A stretch of DNA of 44,139 bases from RUG11247 sp045649485 (GTDB lineage Bacteria; Bacillota; Clostridia; Christensenellales; Aristaeellaceae). The notes under the pieces were generated by a model. That model made no database searches and was not told where the DNA came from. It was given only the letters and a program-made list of their open reading frames with translations. The DNA lies in the NCBI GenBank assembly GCA_045649485.1, contig JAZRPZ010000115.1:1-44139 (forward strand), in the 5' to 3' direction. Every line of letters starts with the position of its first letter. Position 1 is the first letter of the stretch. This document shows positions 25,948 to 33,799 of this stretch, one piece after another. The translations under genes and the position numbers were made by a program.

Positions 25948-26793
25948 TTAAACGCCGGCCACGATCTCTGTGATCTCCTGAGTGATGGCTGCCTGACGGG
26001 CCTGGTTGTATTTTAGGCTCAGTTCGGCGATCATCTCATCAGCATTGGAGGTCGCGGAATCCATGGCGGTACGTCTTGCCGCCTGTTCGGATGCACGGCT
26101 TTCGCACAGTGCGCCGTAGATAACGCCGCCGATGTATTCGGGGATAATGGCCTCAAAGACCTCGGCGCTGTCGGGCTCGTAAGTGATATCGCTGGCAGAC
26201 GGAGCCTTCTCCTCTGTCTGAACCAAAGGCAGCAGCTGCAGGGTCTGAGGAGTCTGAGAAAGCACGGATACGAAGGTGGTATAGCCTATACGGATCTCGT
26301 CAAACTCGCCTGCTCTGAATGCCTTGCACAGGCTCTTGGCAATGGAGAAGCAATCGCCAACGGAAACAGCTTCTGCCTCAGGATAACCTTCGGTGAACAT
26401 ATCCATTTCACGGGCACGGAAGAAATCGAATGCCTTCTTGCCAATGGGCAGTACTACCGCTTCTTTGCCATTCATCTCTGCATAGCACTTTTTCAGTATA
26501 TTGCTGTTGTAGCCGCCAGCAAGTCCGCGGTCACCTGCAATAACGATATAAGCTACTTTCTTTGCACTGTTTTTCTCAGGTGCAAGGAAAGGCAGAGAGT
26601 TATCCTTATTGGTATTTACGATATCGGTGAGCACAGAATAGAGAGTCTCAAAATAGGGACGGGAATTATTAACCTGCGCCTGCGCGCGACGAAGCTTTGA
26701 AGAAGCAACCATTTCCATAGCCTTGGTTATCTGCTTGGTGCTTTCCATGCTTCGTATGCGGTTTTTTATCTCCTTTGTGGAAACGCCAGCCAT
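25948..26793 (-). CDS. atpG: F1 ATP synthase gamma subunit
   Basis: 281 residues. The N-terminal helix has TKEIKNRIRSMESTKQITKA followed by MEMVASSKLRRAQ. The C-terminal helix reads RRTAMDSATSNADEMI and QARQAAITQEITEIV. These two helices form the rotating coiled-coil shaft; the central Rossmann-like part contains AGDRGLAGGYNSNI. The ATG follows GGGGGG. Lies 12 bp after atpA. Confidence 0.96.
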   Translation of the reverse strand: MAGVSTKEIKNRIRSMESTKQITKAMEMVASSKLRRAQAQVNNSRPYFETLYSVLTDIVNTNKDNSLPFLAPEKNSAKKVAYIVIAGDRGLAGGYNSNILKKCYAEMNGKEAVVLPIGKKAFDFFRAREMDMFTEGYPEAEAVSVGDCFSIAKSLCKAFRAGEFDEIRIGYTTFVSVLSQTPQTLQLLPLVQTEEKAPSASDITYEPDSAEVFEAIIPEYIGGVIYGALCESRASEQAARRTAMDSATSNADEMIAELSLKYNQARQAAITQEITEIVAGV

Positions 26794-26805
26794 GTCGTTC
26801 CCCCC

Positions 26806-28320
26806 TTATTCAGCTACTACAAACTCAGTCTTAAGCTCAACGAGGGCAGCCTTGAGACCGTCTTCGGTCTGTTTCTCCATCTTACCGGTAGAACGGATGG
26901 CTTCAAGCACTTCGAAATACTTGGAATCCATGAATTCATACAGACGCTTTTCGAAATCTGCCAGCTTGCTTACTTCAATATCGTTCAGATAGCCGTTTAC
27001 AACAGCATAGATGATGCATACCTGATGAGCAACATCAACAGGAGCCTCATTCTTCTGCTTCAGAACTTCAACGATACGGGCACCAAGAGCAAGACGTGCC
27101 TTGGTATCTGCATCCAGATCGGAACCGAACTGTGCGAAGGACTGCAGCTCGCGATACTGAGAATACAGCAGCTTCAGAGAACCGGCAACCTTTTTCATTG
27201 CCTTGATCTGAGCATCGCCGCCGACTCGGGAAACGGAGATACCGGGGTTAACGGCGGGCATGATACCGGAGTTGAACAGTTCAGACTCCAGGAAGATCTG
27301 TCCGTCGGTAATGGAAATAACGTTAGTGGGAATGTAGGCAGAAACGTCACCGGCCTGAGTCTCAATGATAGGCAGAGCAGTAAGGCTGCCGCCGCCCTTC
27401 TTGTCGCTTATGCGCGCTGCACGCTCCAGCAGACGGGAATGCAGATAGAATACGTCGCCGGGATATGCCTCGCGTCCCGGAGGACGACGGATAAGCAGAG
27501 AAATGGCGCGGTATGCAACTGCATGCTTGCTCAGGTCATCATAGATAACCAGAACATCCTTGCCCTGATGCATGAAGTATTCACCCATGGTGCATCCGGT
27601 ATAGGGTGCTATATACTGCATGGGAGCCAGTTCGGAAGCGGTAGCTGAAACAACGATGGTATAATTCATCGCGCCGCCAACAGTAAGGTTCTGAACCAGC
27701 TGTGCAACGGTGGAACGCTTCTGACCGATAGCAACATAGATACAGATAACATCCTTGCCCTTCTGGTTCAGGATAGTATCGGTAGCAATGGTGGTCTTAC
27801 CGGTCTGACGGTCACCGATGATCAGCTCGCGCTGTCCCCTGCCGATAGGAATCATGGAGTCAATAGCCTTGATACCGGTCTGCAGAGGAGTATCTACGTG
27901 CTGACGGTCGATGATACCGGGAGCATTCTTTTCAATAGGCTCAAATCCGGCGGCTTCAATGGGACCCTTGCCGTCGATGGGTTCGCCCAGAGCGTTGACA
28001 ACGCGGCCGATAAGGGCCTCGCCAACGGGAACGGACACAACTCGGCCGGTACGCTTTACGATGTCGCCTTCCTTGATGCCGTTATCAGTACCCAGAATAA
28101 CGATGGATACAGTATCCTCCTCCAGGTTCTGAGCCATACCGTAAGAACCGTTGGGGAATTCGATCAGTTCGCCGGCCATGCACTTGTCAAGTCCGGATGC
28201 GCGGGCAATGCCGTCGCCAACCAGAATTACAACGCCGGTCTCACTGGTCTCCAGCTTATTCTGATAATTTTTAATTTGATTACGTATTATTTTAGTGATC
28301 TCTTCAGGTCTCAATTCCAT
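26806..28320 (-). CDS. atpA: F1 ATP synthase alpha subunit
   Basis: 504 residues. Walker A is GDRQTGKT (about 170-177); the N-terminal crown has VGDGIARASGLD and the nucleotide-binding region LVIYDDLSKHAVAYR. RRPPGREAYPGD and SVSRVGGDAQIKAM are family-diagnostic. It carries the non-catalytic nucleotide sites of F1. GGAGAAAGCAGGG precedes the ATG. Confidence 0.97.
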   Translation of the reverse strand: MELRPEEITKIIRNQIKNYQNKLETSETGVVILVGDGIARASGLDKCMAGELIEFPNGSYGMAQNLEEDTVSIVILGTDNGIKEGDIVKRTGRVVSVPVGEALIGRVVNALGEPIDGKGPIEAAGFEPIEKNAPGIIDRQHVDTPLQTGIKAIDSMIPIGRGQRELIIGDRQTGKTTIATDTILNQKGKDVICIYVAIGQKRSTVAQLVQNLTVGGAMNYTIVVSATASELAPMQYIAPYTGCTMGEYFMHQGKDVLVIYDDLSKHAVAYRAISLLIRRPPGREAYPGDVFYLHSRLLERAARISDKKGGGSLTALPIIETQAGDVSAYIPTNVISITDGQIFLESELFNSGIMPAVNPGISVSRVGGDAQIKAMKKVAGSLKLLYSQYRELQSFAQFGSDLDADTKARLALGARIVEVLKQKNEAPVDVAHQVCIIYAVVNGYLNDIEVSKLADFEKRLYEFMDSKYFEVLEAIRSTGKMEKQTEDGLKAALVELKTEFVVAE

Positions 28321-28340
28321 ACTATCCCTGCTTTCTCCAA

Positions 28341-28880
28341 TCAGAGCATGGTATTCTTAAGCAAGCTGCGCACAGCATCAAGACGATGCCGCACAGTATC
28401 ATCCACGCGCTTACCATCGTAGTCGATCATTACACCGCCGATGCAGCCGGGGTCGACTTTGTTATCGAGCTCGGCTTTCTTGCCGGTGATCGCATTCAGC
28501 TTATCGCTGAGACGCTTTTTCTGATCATCGGTAAGAGACACTGCGGTAATAACCTTGACGGGCATAATGCCGTTTTCCTCATTATAAAGCTGGCGATAAG
28601 CCTCGCAGCAATCACCGAAATGACGCACATAGCCCTTTTCGGTAAGTATCTTAAGGAAATTCAGCACATACGGATGCACTCTGCCATCAAAACCCTCATC
28701 GAGAATGCGGCAGCGCTCATCCTTTGCAAGATTCGGCGTGGAGAGAAGGCGCAGATAATCGGCGTTTTCATTGAACACACCGTCGAGCACTCTGAGCTCT
28801 GCAAGTATGCCCTCGCTCAATCCCTCATCACGGGCAAGATCATAAAGCGCCTGGGCATATACGCTACCTACGCGTGTCAT
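28341..28880 (-). CDS. atpH: ATP synthase delta subunit
   Basis: 179 residues. The N-terminal helical domain starts GSVYAQALYDLARDEG; the C-terminal motif PGCIGGVMIDYDGKRVDDTV is diagnostic of the OSCP/delta family. It links the b stalk to F1. The ATG overlaps the atpF stop by 4 bp, indicating translational coupling. Confidence 0.95.
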   Translation of the reverse strand: MTRVGSVYAQALYDLARDEGLSEGILAELRVLDGVFNENADYLRLLSTPNLAKDERCRILDEGFDGRVHPYVLNFLKILTEKGYVRHFGDCCEAYRQLYNEENGIMPVKVITAVSLTDDQKKRLSDKLNAITGKKAELDNKVDPGCIGGVMIDYDGKRVDDTVRHRLDAVRSLLKNTML

Positions 28881-29383
28881 GCTTCCTCACCCAATTCATT
28901 AATGAAATGATCCACCAGACCGGACTGATCGGCGCTGTTAAGTTCGCGGCCAACAACCTTCTCGGCAATAGCCATTGCCATTTCGGAGATCTCGTTCTTG
29001 GCTTCGTTTACAGCCTTCTTCTTTTCCAGTTCTGCATCAGCGGCAGCCTTGCTGATAATAGCAGAAGCTTCAGCATTTGCCTGGCGGACGATCTCTTCCT
29101 CACGGTTCTGGCCGCGGACAACCGCTTCTTTTACAAGACGCTCGGAAGTTGCCTGCGCTTCGGAAAGCTTCTGCTGATACTCCTGCGCCATGGCCTGAGC
29201 ATCATCTTTTGCCTTTCCGGCGTCGGCATACATGCCGTCGATCTCATTCTGGCGGTCGGTTATCATCTTCTGAACAGGCTTGAACAGGAACTTCTTTGCA
29301 ACAAAGAAAATAGTAAGCGTATTCAGAAGTACGAACAGCGCCGTCCAGAAATTGACGCCAATAAAGCTTTCAAACTGTCCCAC
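28877..29383 (-). CDS. atpF: ATP synthase b subunit
   Basis: 168 residues. One N-terminal membrane helix (about 8-30) is followed by a long charged coiled coil rich in Ala, Glu, Gln and Lys, the peripheral stalk. FKPVQKMITDRQNEI is the typical post-membrane segment. A single b gene is present, so the b subunit is a homodimer. GAGAGGAGC lies upstream of the ATG. Confidence 0.95.
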   Translation of the reverse strand: MGQFESFIGVNFWTALFVLLNTLTIFFVAKKFLFKPVQKMITDRQNEIDGMYADAGKAKDDAQAMAQEYQQKLSEAQATSERLVKEAVVRGQNREEEIVRQANAEASAIISKAAADAELEKKKAVNEAKNEISEMAMAIAEKVVGRELNSADQSGLVDHFINELGEEA

Positions 29384-29417
29384 TTGTTTCGCTCCTCTCA
29401 GTAACGATAAGCGATGC

Positions 29418-29672
29418 TTACAGTACGAACAGAATCATGAAAGCGATCAGCAGGGAGTAAATACCGGTAGTCTCAGCAATTGCACAGCCCATGATCATGG
29501 TGGAACGCAGGGTGCCGGTTGCTTCGGGCTGACGTGCCATACCTTCCAGAGCCTTACCTACAGCATTACCTTCACCGATACCGGGGCCGATAGCACCGAT
29601 ACCCATACATACACCTGCACCAATAGCCTGACCTGCAACCTTGATAGCTTCTGCGAGAGCCTGATAATCCAT
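29418..29672 (-). CDS. atpE: ATP synthase c subunit with two-carboxylate ion site
   Basis: 84 residues from ATG 29672 (AAGGAGG upstream); the upstream ATG at 29711 would add 13 residues unlike any c subunit. Two hydrophobic helices flank the polar loop ARQPEA (46-51). The first helix has GPGIGEG with E34, the second AIAETTGIYSL with E67, T68 and Y72. By alignment with Ilyobacter c (Q32, V63, E65, S66, Y70), Q32 is replaced by Glu while the Thr/Ser and Tyr ligands stay. Paired carboxylates with these ligands are the Na+-coordinating pattern described in the Fusobacterium nucleatum c-ring, so a Na+-driven rotor is predicted. Confidence 0.95.
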   Translation of the reverse strand: MDYQALAEAIKVAGQAIGAGVCMGIGAIGPGIGEGNAVGKALEGMARQPEATGTLRSTMIMGCAIAETTGIYSLLIAFMILFVL

Positions 29673-29710
29673 GTTAGTTCCTCCTTGAAAATAATTAATT
29701 GTATTGATCA

Positions 29711-30613
29711 TTACTGCGCGGCGTCAGTTTCGGGAGCCGGGCAGGAATTACCGATGTAAACCATGGTGAGCAGTGTGAATACATATGCCTGTACAAAACC
29801 TGAGAACAGGTCGAAGTAACAGGACAACACTGCGGGGATACCGTAAGCCAGTACGGGTACTCCGGAAAGCAGACCGGTTGCCTGCAGAATTCCGAATACA
29901 CCCAGAACGGCGCATACGATGCCGAGAATAAGATGGAAGAGCTTATGAGTCTTTATCTTATTGAGAGCAATGAGACCTGCGCCGGCAGCAACAAGCACGA
30001 TGCCGATAACAACGCCGTTGGCAGCAATAAGATTGAGTACTGCTGCGGAAGCACCTGCAAGCGCAGTGTACAGAATGGCAGTGATTACGCCGCCGCCGGC
30101 AACGTTGCCGAAGTGACGGAATGCCATGGAAACGGGCTGTGCGATCTCACCGATGATGTTCATGGGAGTCATAACGGCTATAGGCTCGGTGAAGCCCTTC
30201 AGCCAATTTACAAAGCCGTTATTCTTGATGTTATTGTACCAGATGATGCCGGTTACCATTATCGCCCATACCATTACACAGGAAAGGTCTGCAGTGGAAG
30301 AGCGCAGGAAACCGGTCAATCCGATAAAGCTGCCCAGAATACTGCTGAGGAAAATGGTGCCGATGAAGGGAGTCCAGTGAAGATTATGTTCTCCCATGGA
30401 TTCGCGTACCATGCCGTAAAGCATCGAAATTCCCTTTTCAACCATTACCTGAGTTCCGTCGGGACGCTTTTTCAATCCCCTGCCCAGCTTTATGGAAGCA
30501 ATTACAAGTATGAGCATTACAATAAAGGAAGAGACCGTAGTCTGGGTTATCGGTATTCCACCGAATACAGGAATGGTGAAATATATAAATGCGCCGGTTA
30601 CATTAAGTTCCAT
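29711..30613 (-). CDS. atpB: ATP synthase a subunit with long insertion
   Basis: 300 residues, longer than the roughly 240-270 usual in bacteria. The essential Arg is R166 in MAFRHFGN; the last helix has GFVQAYVFTLLTMVYIG with Q275 at the position of E. coli Q252. In E. coli these two residues are 42 apart, here 109, so about 67 residues are inserted. The insert (about 195-255) holds two further hydrophobic stretches (201-217 and 225-249). The position of E. coli E219 is Gly (G175). It forms the ion half-channels against the c-ring. AAAGGAG lies upstream of the ATG. Confidence 0.93.
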   Translation of the reverse strand: MELNVTGAFIYFTIPVFGGIPITQTTVSSFIVMLILVIASIKLGRGLKKRPDGTQVMVEKGISMLYGMVRESMGEHNLHWTPFIGTIFLSSILGSFIGLTGFLRSSTADLSCVMVWAIMVTGIIWYNNIKNNGFVNWLKGFTEPIAVMTPMNIIGEIAQPVSMAFRHFGNVAGGGVITAILYTALAGASAAVLNLIAANGVVIGIVLVAAGAGLIALNKIKTHKLFHLILGIVCAVLGVFGILQATGLLSGVPVLAYGIPAVLSCYFDLFSGFVQAYVFTLLTMVYIGNSCPAPETDAAQ

Positions 30614-30628
30614 AATACCGTTTCTCCT

Positions 30629-31021
30629 TTACTTCTTGTTGAAAAATTCCGCGACAGTTATGACCGGTCTGACAAACGCTATAGGAAGCACACTTGCCAG
30701 AGGATTCGTCACACCGCTTTTTGCAAATGCAAAAAGTATCACGAAGATTGCCGCAAGACGTGTCGTATAAGAAAACCTGATAAGGGACTTTCCGCCTTTT
30801 ACATCCTGATTCACCGCTTTGTCGGCAGCATTGTTTACGTTTACTGCCATAAAGAAGAAATTCAGTATTGAGAGCACCGATCCGATAATGCCTCCGACCA
30901 GCACATGCCAGTCAAAGTGGCCAAGGAGCGCAAACACACCGTACATAACAGCCAGGCAAATGCCTACGCCGATTGCAACCTTGGCAGTTTCATGGATAAC
31001 AAGTTTACGGGTATCCATCAT
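30629..31021 (-). CDS. atpI: ATP synthase subunit I
   Basis: 130 residues with four hydrophobic segments, a basic N-terminus and the ATP-synt_I pattern (GGIIGSVLSILNFFFMA near 43-59, FARPV-like FVRPVITV near the end). AtpI is thought to help assemble the c-ring. Located directly before atpB, 15 bp apart, where atpI usually sits. Confidence 0.85.
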   Translation of the reverse strand: MMDTRKLVIHETAKVAIGVGICLAVMYGVFALLGHFDWHVLVGGIIGSVLSILNFFFMAVNVNNAADKAVNQDVKGGKSLIRFSYTTRLAAIFVILFAFAKSGVTNPLASVLPIAFVRPVITVAEFFNKK

Positions 31022-31032
31022 TTTCCCCCTGA

Positions 31033-31290
31033 TCAGTCATGATCATTGAAATTAACACCGGGCTTGTCAGTTCTGTCGGAACGCTTGTCCTGCTTTTCCA
31101 TAAGCTTCAGCGAATTCAAGAGACCTTCTACAGCGCATATGATTCCCAGCACAAAGCCGCACATTAGTACCCATGCACCGAGTTCATATCGATTCATAAG
31201 GTAATAACCCAGATAACTGAAGCCCGCCAACGGCAGCGCAACGCTTATTCCAAGCTGAGTTATCCAGATGATCATATTCATTTCTTTCAT
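31033..31290 (-). CDS. AtpZ/AtpI-type accessory membrane protein (ATPase_gene1 family)
   Basis: 85 residues with two membrane helices: WITQLGISVALPLAGFSYLG (about 9-28) and VLMCGFVLGIICAVEGLLNS (about 41-60), then a charged tail. This size, topology and the G-rich helix 1 fit the AtpZ/ATPase_gene1 family at the head of many atp operons, linked to cation transport or rotor assembly. The ATG used (31290) has a weak GTGAAG site; a second in-frame ATG four codons on is possible. First gene of the operon, starting about 17 nt after the predicted transcript start. Confidence 0.75.
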   Translation of the reverse strand: MKEMNMIIWITQLGISVALPLAGFSYLGYYLMNRYELGAWVLMCGFVLGIICAVEGLLNSLKLMEKQDKRSDRTDKPGVNFNDHD

Positions 31291-31313
31291 ATATCTGACT
31301 TCACCCAGTCTAA

Positions 31314-31342
31314 ATTCTACTATATTTTGCCTTATTTTTCAA
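31314..31342 (-). promoter_or_regulatory. Promoter of the atp operon
   Basis: TTGAAA (31342-31337), a 17-nt spacer and TAGAAT (31319-31314) on the minus strand. The leader would be only about 15-20 nt. Confidence 0.75.
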
Positions 31343-31405
31343 GATAGCTTTGGGAATATTCGTGTTTTTCAGGTCATATAACTGTTAAAATGAGCTTCTA
31401 ATTTT

Positions 31406-31430
31406 AATATTGACGCATTGTGTCAATATT
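31406..31430. promoter_or_regulatory. Palindrome upstream of the atp promoter
   Basis: AATATTGAC (31406-31414), a 7-nt spacer, GTCAATATT (31422-31430): a perfect 9-bp dyad about 110 bp upstream of the predicted atp start. The arms fit neither Rex (TTGTGAA type) nor FNR/CRP exactly. The remainder of 31291-31537 holds the atp promoter and a terminator, but no gene. Confidence 0.45.
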
Positions 31431-31469
31431 ATTAGCACCACCTTAGCTAATTGCACAGTAGTTTCCCAT

Positions 31470-31511
31470 AAAAAAACAGACGCATCCGTTGCGATACAGA
31501 TGCGTCTGTTT
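31470..31511 (-). terminator. Terminator of the NIF3-like gene
   Basis: A 13-bp perfect stem, AAACAGACGCATC (31474-31486) with GATGCGTCTGTTT (31499-31511). On the minus strand it is followed by a run of T (plus-strand A run 31470-31476). Confidence 0.9.
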
Positions 31512-31537
31512 TGAAATATTGCTTTTTAAATTGCTTA

Positions 31538-32365
31538 TTATACGATGCCGCTTATGCGCACCACTTCGATGCCCTTTGCTTCCCATGCATCAAGGATCTG
31601 ATTGAATCCCAGAGAATCGCTGGCCATATGACCTGCTACGATGAGATTTGCCTTGTTGTGCTTCTTCATTCCCTCAATTACTTCGGGAGTAGCATGCATG
31701 GTAACGAAAGTGCCGACGCCGGCATTTGCGCATGCGATATACTCGTCAAGAGTAGGTGCGCCTACGCCGTACATCTCAACGTATATTCTGCCGGCAAAGC
31801 TGTCTTTGGAGCCAACCCATACTTCGGGCTGCTGACCTTCGAGCGCTTCCTGATATTCACGGATAGTCATGAGCTCATCAATAACATCCTGCACAGTGCA
31901 GCGGGGATTCTTCTCCATGAGTGCATCCATGCGCTGCTGGGTATAACGCTCTGCCAGCATGTCTGCGGGGGTATGGAAAGCAACATCGGAGATATCCAGC
32001 AGCTTTGCAACATCGCGCATCTGAGTGCGGTTGCGGGAGTGCATTCCCTGCTTGCGCTTTGCCTGATTGGCATATGCCAGCTTCTGTGCTTCATTGATGG
32101 GCACGCCGCATTCCATCAGCTTCTTCATGTGGTCGCGTCCGAACAGATCACCTACATTGGGATTCATAAGTCCTGCGGGATGATGCTGTGCCACGCAGTC
32201 GAAGCCCAGCTGCTTTGCAAGCATCAGCATGGTATTATCCATATCGATACCGGCAAGGACCTTCTTTACTTCCTTACCGTTGTCAAAAACGATGCCGGAA
32301 TCCTCGGGCATTTCTTCAAGTCCCACAAGGTCAAGAACGATCTGATACATCTCTTTAACGGTCAT
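31538..32365 (-). CDS. NIF3-like dinuclear metal-centre protein
   Basis: 275 residues. VLAGIDMDNTMLMLAKQ and CVAQHHPAG (about 58-66) match the NIF3 N-terminal metal-ligand segment (usually HHP); LIVAGHMASDSLGFNQIL near the C-terminus supplies a further His and acidic residue as in NIF3 GHxxSE. The middle is longer and helical, without close similarity that I recognise. NIF3 proteins bind two metals; some (YbgI, YqfO) hydrolyse or bind nucleotides, but the general role is open. It is transcribed alone with its own terminator. A GAGGAGGAC site precedes the ATG. Confidence 0.65.
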   Translation of the reverse strand: MTVKEMYQIVLDLVGLEEMPEDSGIVFDNGKEVKKVLAGIDMDNTMLMLAKQLGFDCVAQHHPAGLMNPNVGDLFGRDHMKKLMECGVPINEAQKLAYANQAKRKQGMHSRNRTQMRDVAKLLDISDVAFHTPADMLAERYTQQRMDALMEKNPRCTVQDVIDELMTIREYQEALEGQQPEVWVGSKDSFAGRIYVEMYGVGAPTLDEYIACANAGVGTFVTMHATPEVIEGMKKHNKANLIVAGHMASDSLGFNQILDAWEAKGIEVVRISGIV

Positions 32366-32440
32366 TTTTGTGTCCTCCTCGAATCATTTGCATATATCAT
32401 AATACAAACCAAACAAAAACGCAATTATATTTACAATCCC

Positions 32441-32469
32441 TTTACTCAGCAATCATCTGATGATATAAT
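32441..32469 (+). promoter_or_regulatory. Promoter of the oxidoreductase gene with embedded palindrome
   Basis: TTTACT (32441-32446), a 17-nt spacer and TATAAT (32464-32469). The 13-bp perfect palindrome ATCATC-T-GATGAT (32452-32464) fills the spacer up to the -10. Confidence 0.65.
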
Positions 32470-32499
32470 ATATCAAACCCAACAGAGGAGGTATTTCTT

Positions 32500-33756
32500 A
32501 TGGATAAGATCCGAATCGGAGTCATCGGAGTTGGCCGAGGCGCAAGCATGATGAAATACTGCATGGCAGCCGGCAACGCTGAGCTTGTAGCCATCTGTGA
32601 CAAATGGGAAGAAGGTCTTGAGAGGCAGAAAAAGCTGCATCCGGATGCAGATATTGCTTACTATACCGATTACGATGAATTTTTGAAGCATGATATGGAC
32701 GCTGTCGTACTGGCTAACTATGCGCATCAGCACGCCCCCTTTGCCATAAAGGCGATGCGCGCAGGAAAGCATGTATTTTCCGAGGTTTTGCCTGTACAGA
32801 ATCTGAAAGAAGCGGTTGAACTCATCGAAACCGTCGAAGCAACCGGGCTTACGTATGCATACGGTGAAAACTACTGTTATATGCCCGCTCCCCGTGAGAT
32901 GCGCAGGCTTTATAAGGAAGGTCTTATCGGTGAATTCGAATACGGCGAGGGTGAGTATATCCATAACTGCGAAAGCATATGGCCTTCCATTACATACGGC
33001 GAAGAGGACCACTGGCGCAACTTCAAATGTTCCACTTATTATTGCACCCATTCGCTCGGTCCCATAGTCCACATAACCGGACTGCGCCCTGTTTCTGTTA
33101 CAGGTTATGAGGGAACGAAGGTCGAGCGCAATCGCCGCATGGGTTCAAAATCCGGTCAGTTTGCCATCGAAATGGTGGAATTTGAAAACGGCGGCATAGC
33201 CAAGAGTATCCACGGCGGACTATACAAGAATTCCATATGGTATACCATCTATGGCGGCAAAGGCAGAATGGAATCCGCCCGCGAAGATGCAGAACAGGGG
33301 GATGTTTCCAGGATATATATAAATGCAGACGCATATTCCGGCGAATACGGCCCAAACAAGGTAGACAGCTATAATCCCATCGACAAGGATACCGAAAGTG
33401 CAGCAGGCTACGGACACGGCGGTTCCGATTTCTACAGCATGTATAACTTCGTCGAGAAGCTGCTGGGAAATCCCGATGCCGATACCATAGACGTATACGA
33501 AGCCCTTGATATGTGCCTTCCCGGGCTGTTTGCATACAAATCTATCCTTGCCGGCGGAGTACCCATGAAGATTCCCAACCTGCGCAACAAGGAAGAACGC
33601 GATGCATACCGCAACGACGTTGCCTGCACAGACCCTGCAGTCGCAGGAGACGCGCTGCTGCCGACATTCTCCAAAGGAACGCCCTCCATTCCCGGTGAGG
33701 TTTACGACCGCATCCGCGAAAAGTGGCTCAAGATACTGGAAGAAGAATTTAAATAA
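32500..33756 (+). CDS. Gfo/Idh/MocA-family NAD(P)-dependent oxidoreductase
   Basis: 418 residues, ATG after GAGGAGG. The N-terminal Rossmann fold starts IRIGVIGVGRG (4-14). The usual EKP motif after GKHVF is EVLP here (E95-P98), so the conserved Lys is absent. The C-terminal alpha/beta domain has EYIHNC, HWRNF and THSLGPI (about 187-193) with a candidate catalytic His. The family oxidises or epimerises sugars and inositols, or acts as NAD-dependent glycosidase (GH109). Its transcript is separate, with a promoter-embedded palindrome and a terminator. The substrate is unknown; a sugar derivative is likely from context. Confidence 0.88.
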   Translation: MDKIRIGVIGVGRGASMMKYCMAAGNAELVAICDKWEEGLERQKKLHPDADIAYYTDYDEFLKHDMDAVVLANYAHQHAPFAIKAMRAGKHVFSEVLPVQNLKEAVELIETVEATGLTYAYGENYCYMPAPREMRRLYKEGLIGEFEYGEGEYIHNCESIWPSITYGEEDHWRNFKCSTYYCTHSLGPIVHITGLRPVSVTGYEGTKVERNRRMGSKSGQFAIEMVEFENGGIAKSIHGGLYKNSIWYTIYGGKGRMESAREDAEQGDVSRIYINADAYSGEYGPNKVDSYNPIDKDTESAAGYGHGGSDFYSMYNFVEKLLGNPDADTIDVYEALDMCLPGLFAYKSILAGGVPMKIPNLRNKEERDAYRNDVACTDPAVAGDALLPTFSKGTPSIPGEVYDRIREKWLKILEEEFK

Positions 33757-33762
33757 CGCATT

Positions 33763-33799
33763 TCCCCCTCCGCACATACCGTACGGAGGGGGATTTTTT
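33763..33799 (+). terminator. Terminator of the oxidoreductase gene
   Basis: CCCCCTCCG (33764-33772) pairs with CGGAGGGGG (33784-33792), followed by ATTTTTT. The T run overlaps the end of the convergent mannosidase gene, whose stop is at 33799-33801. Confidence 0.9.

Noticed and set aside
29673..29711. Longer N-terminus for AtpE
   Set aside because: The 13 extra residues are unlike any c subunit, and AAGGAGG is placed for the internal ATG at 29672.
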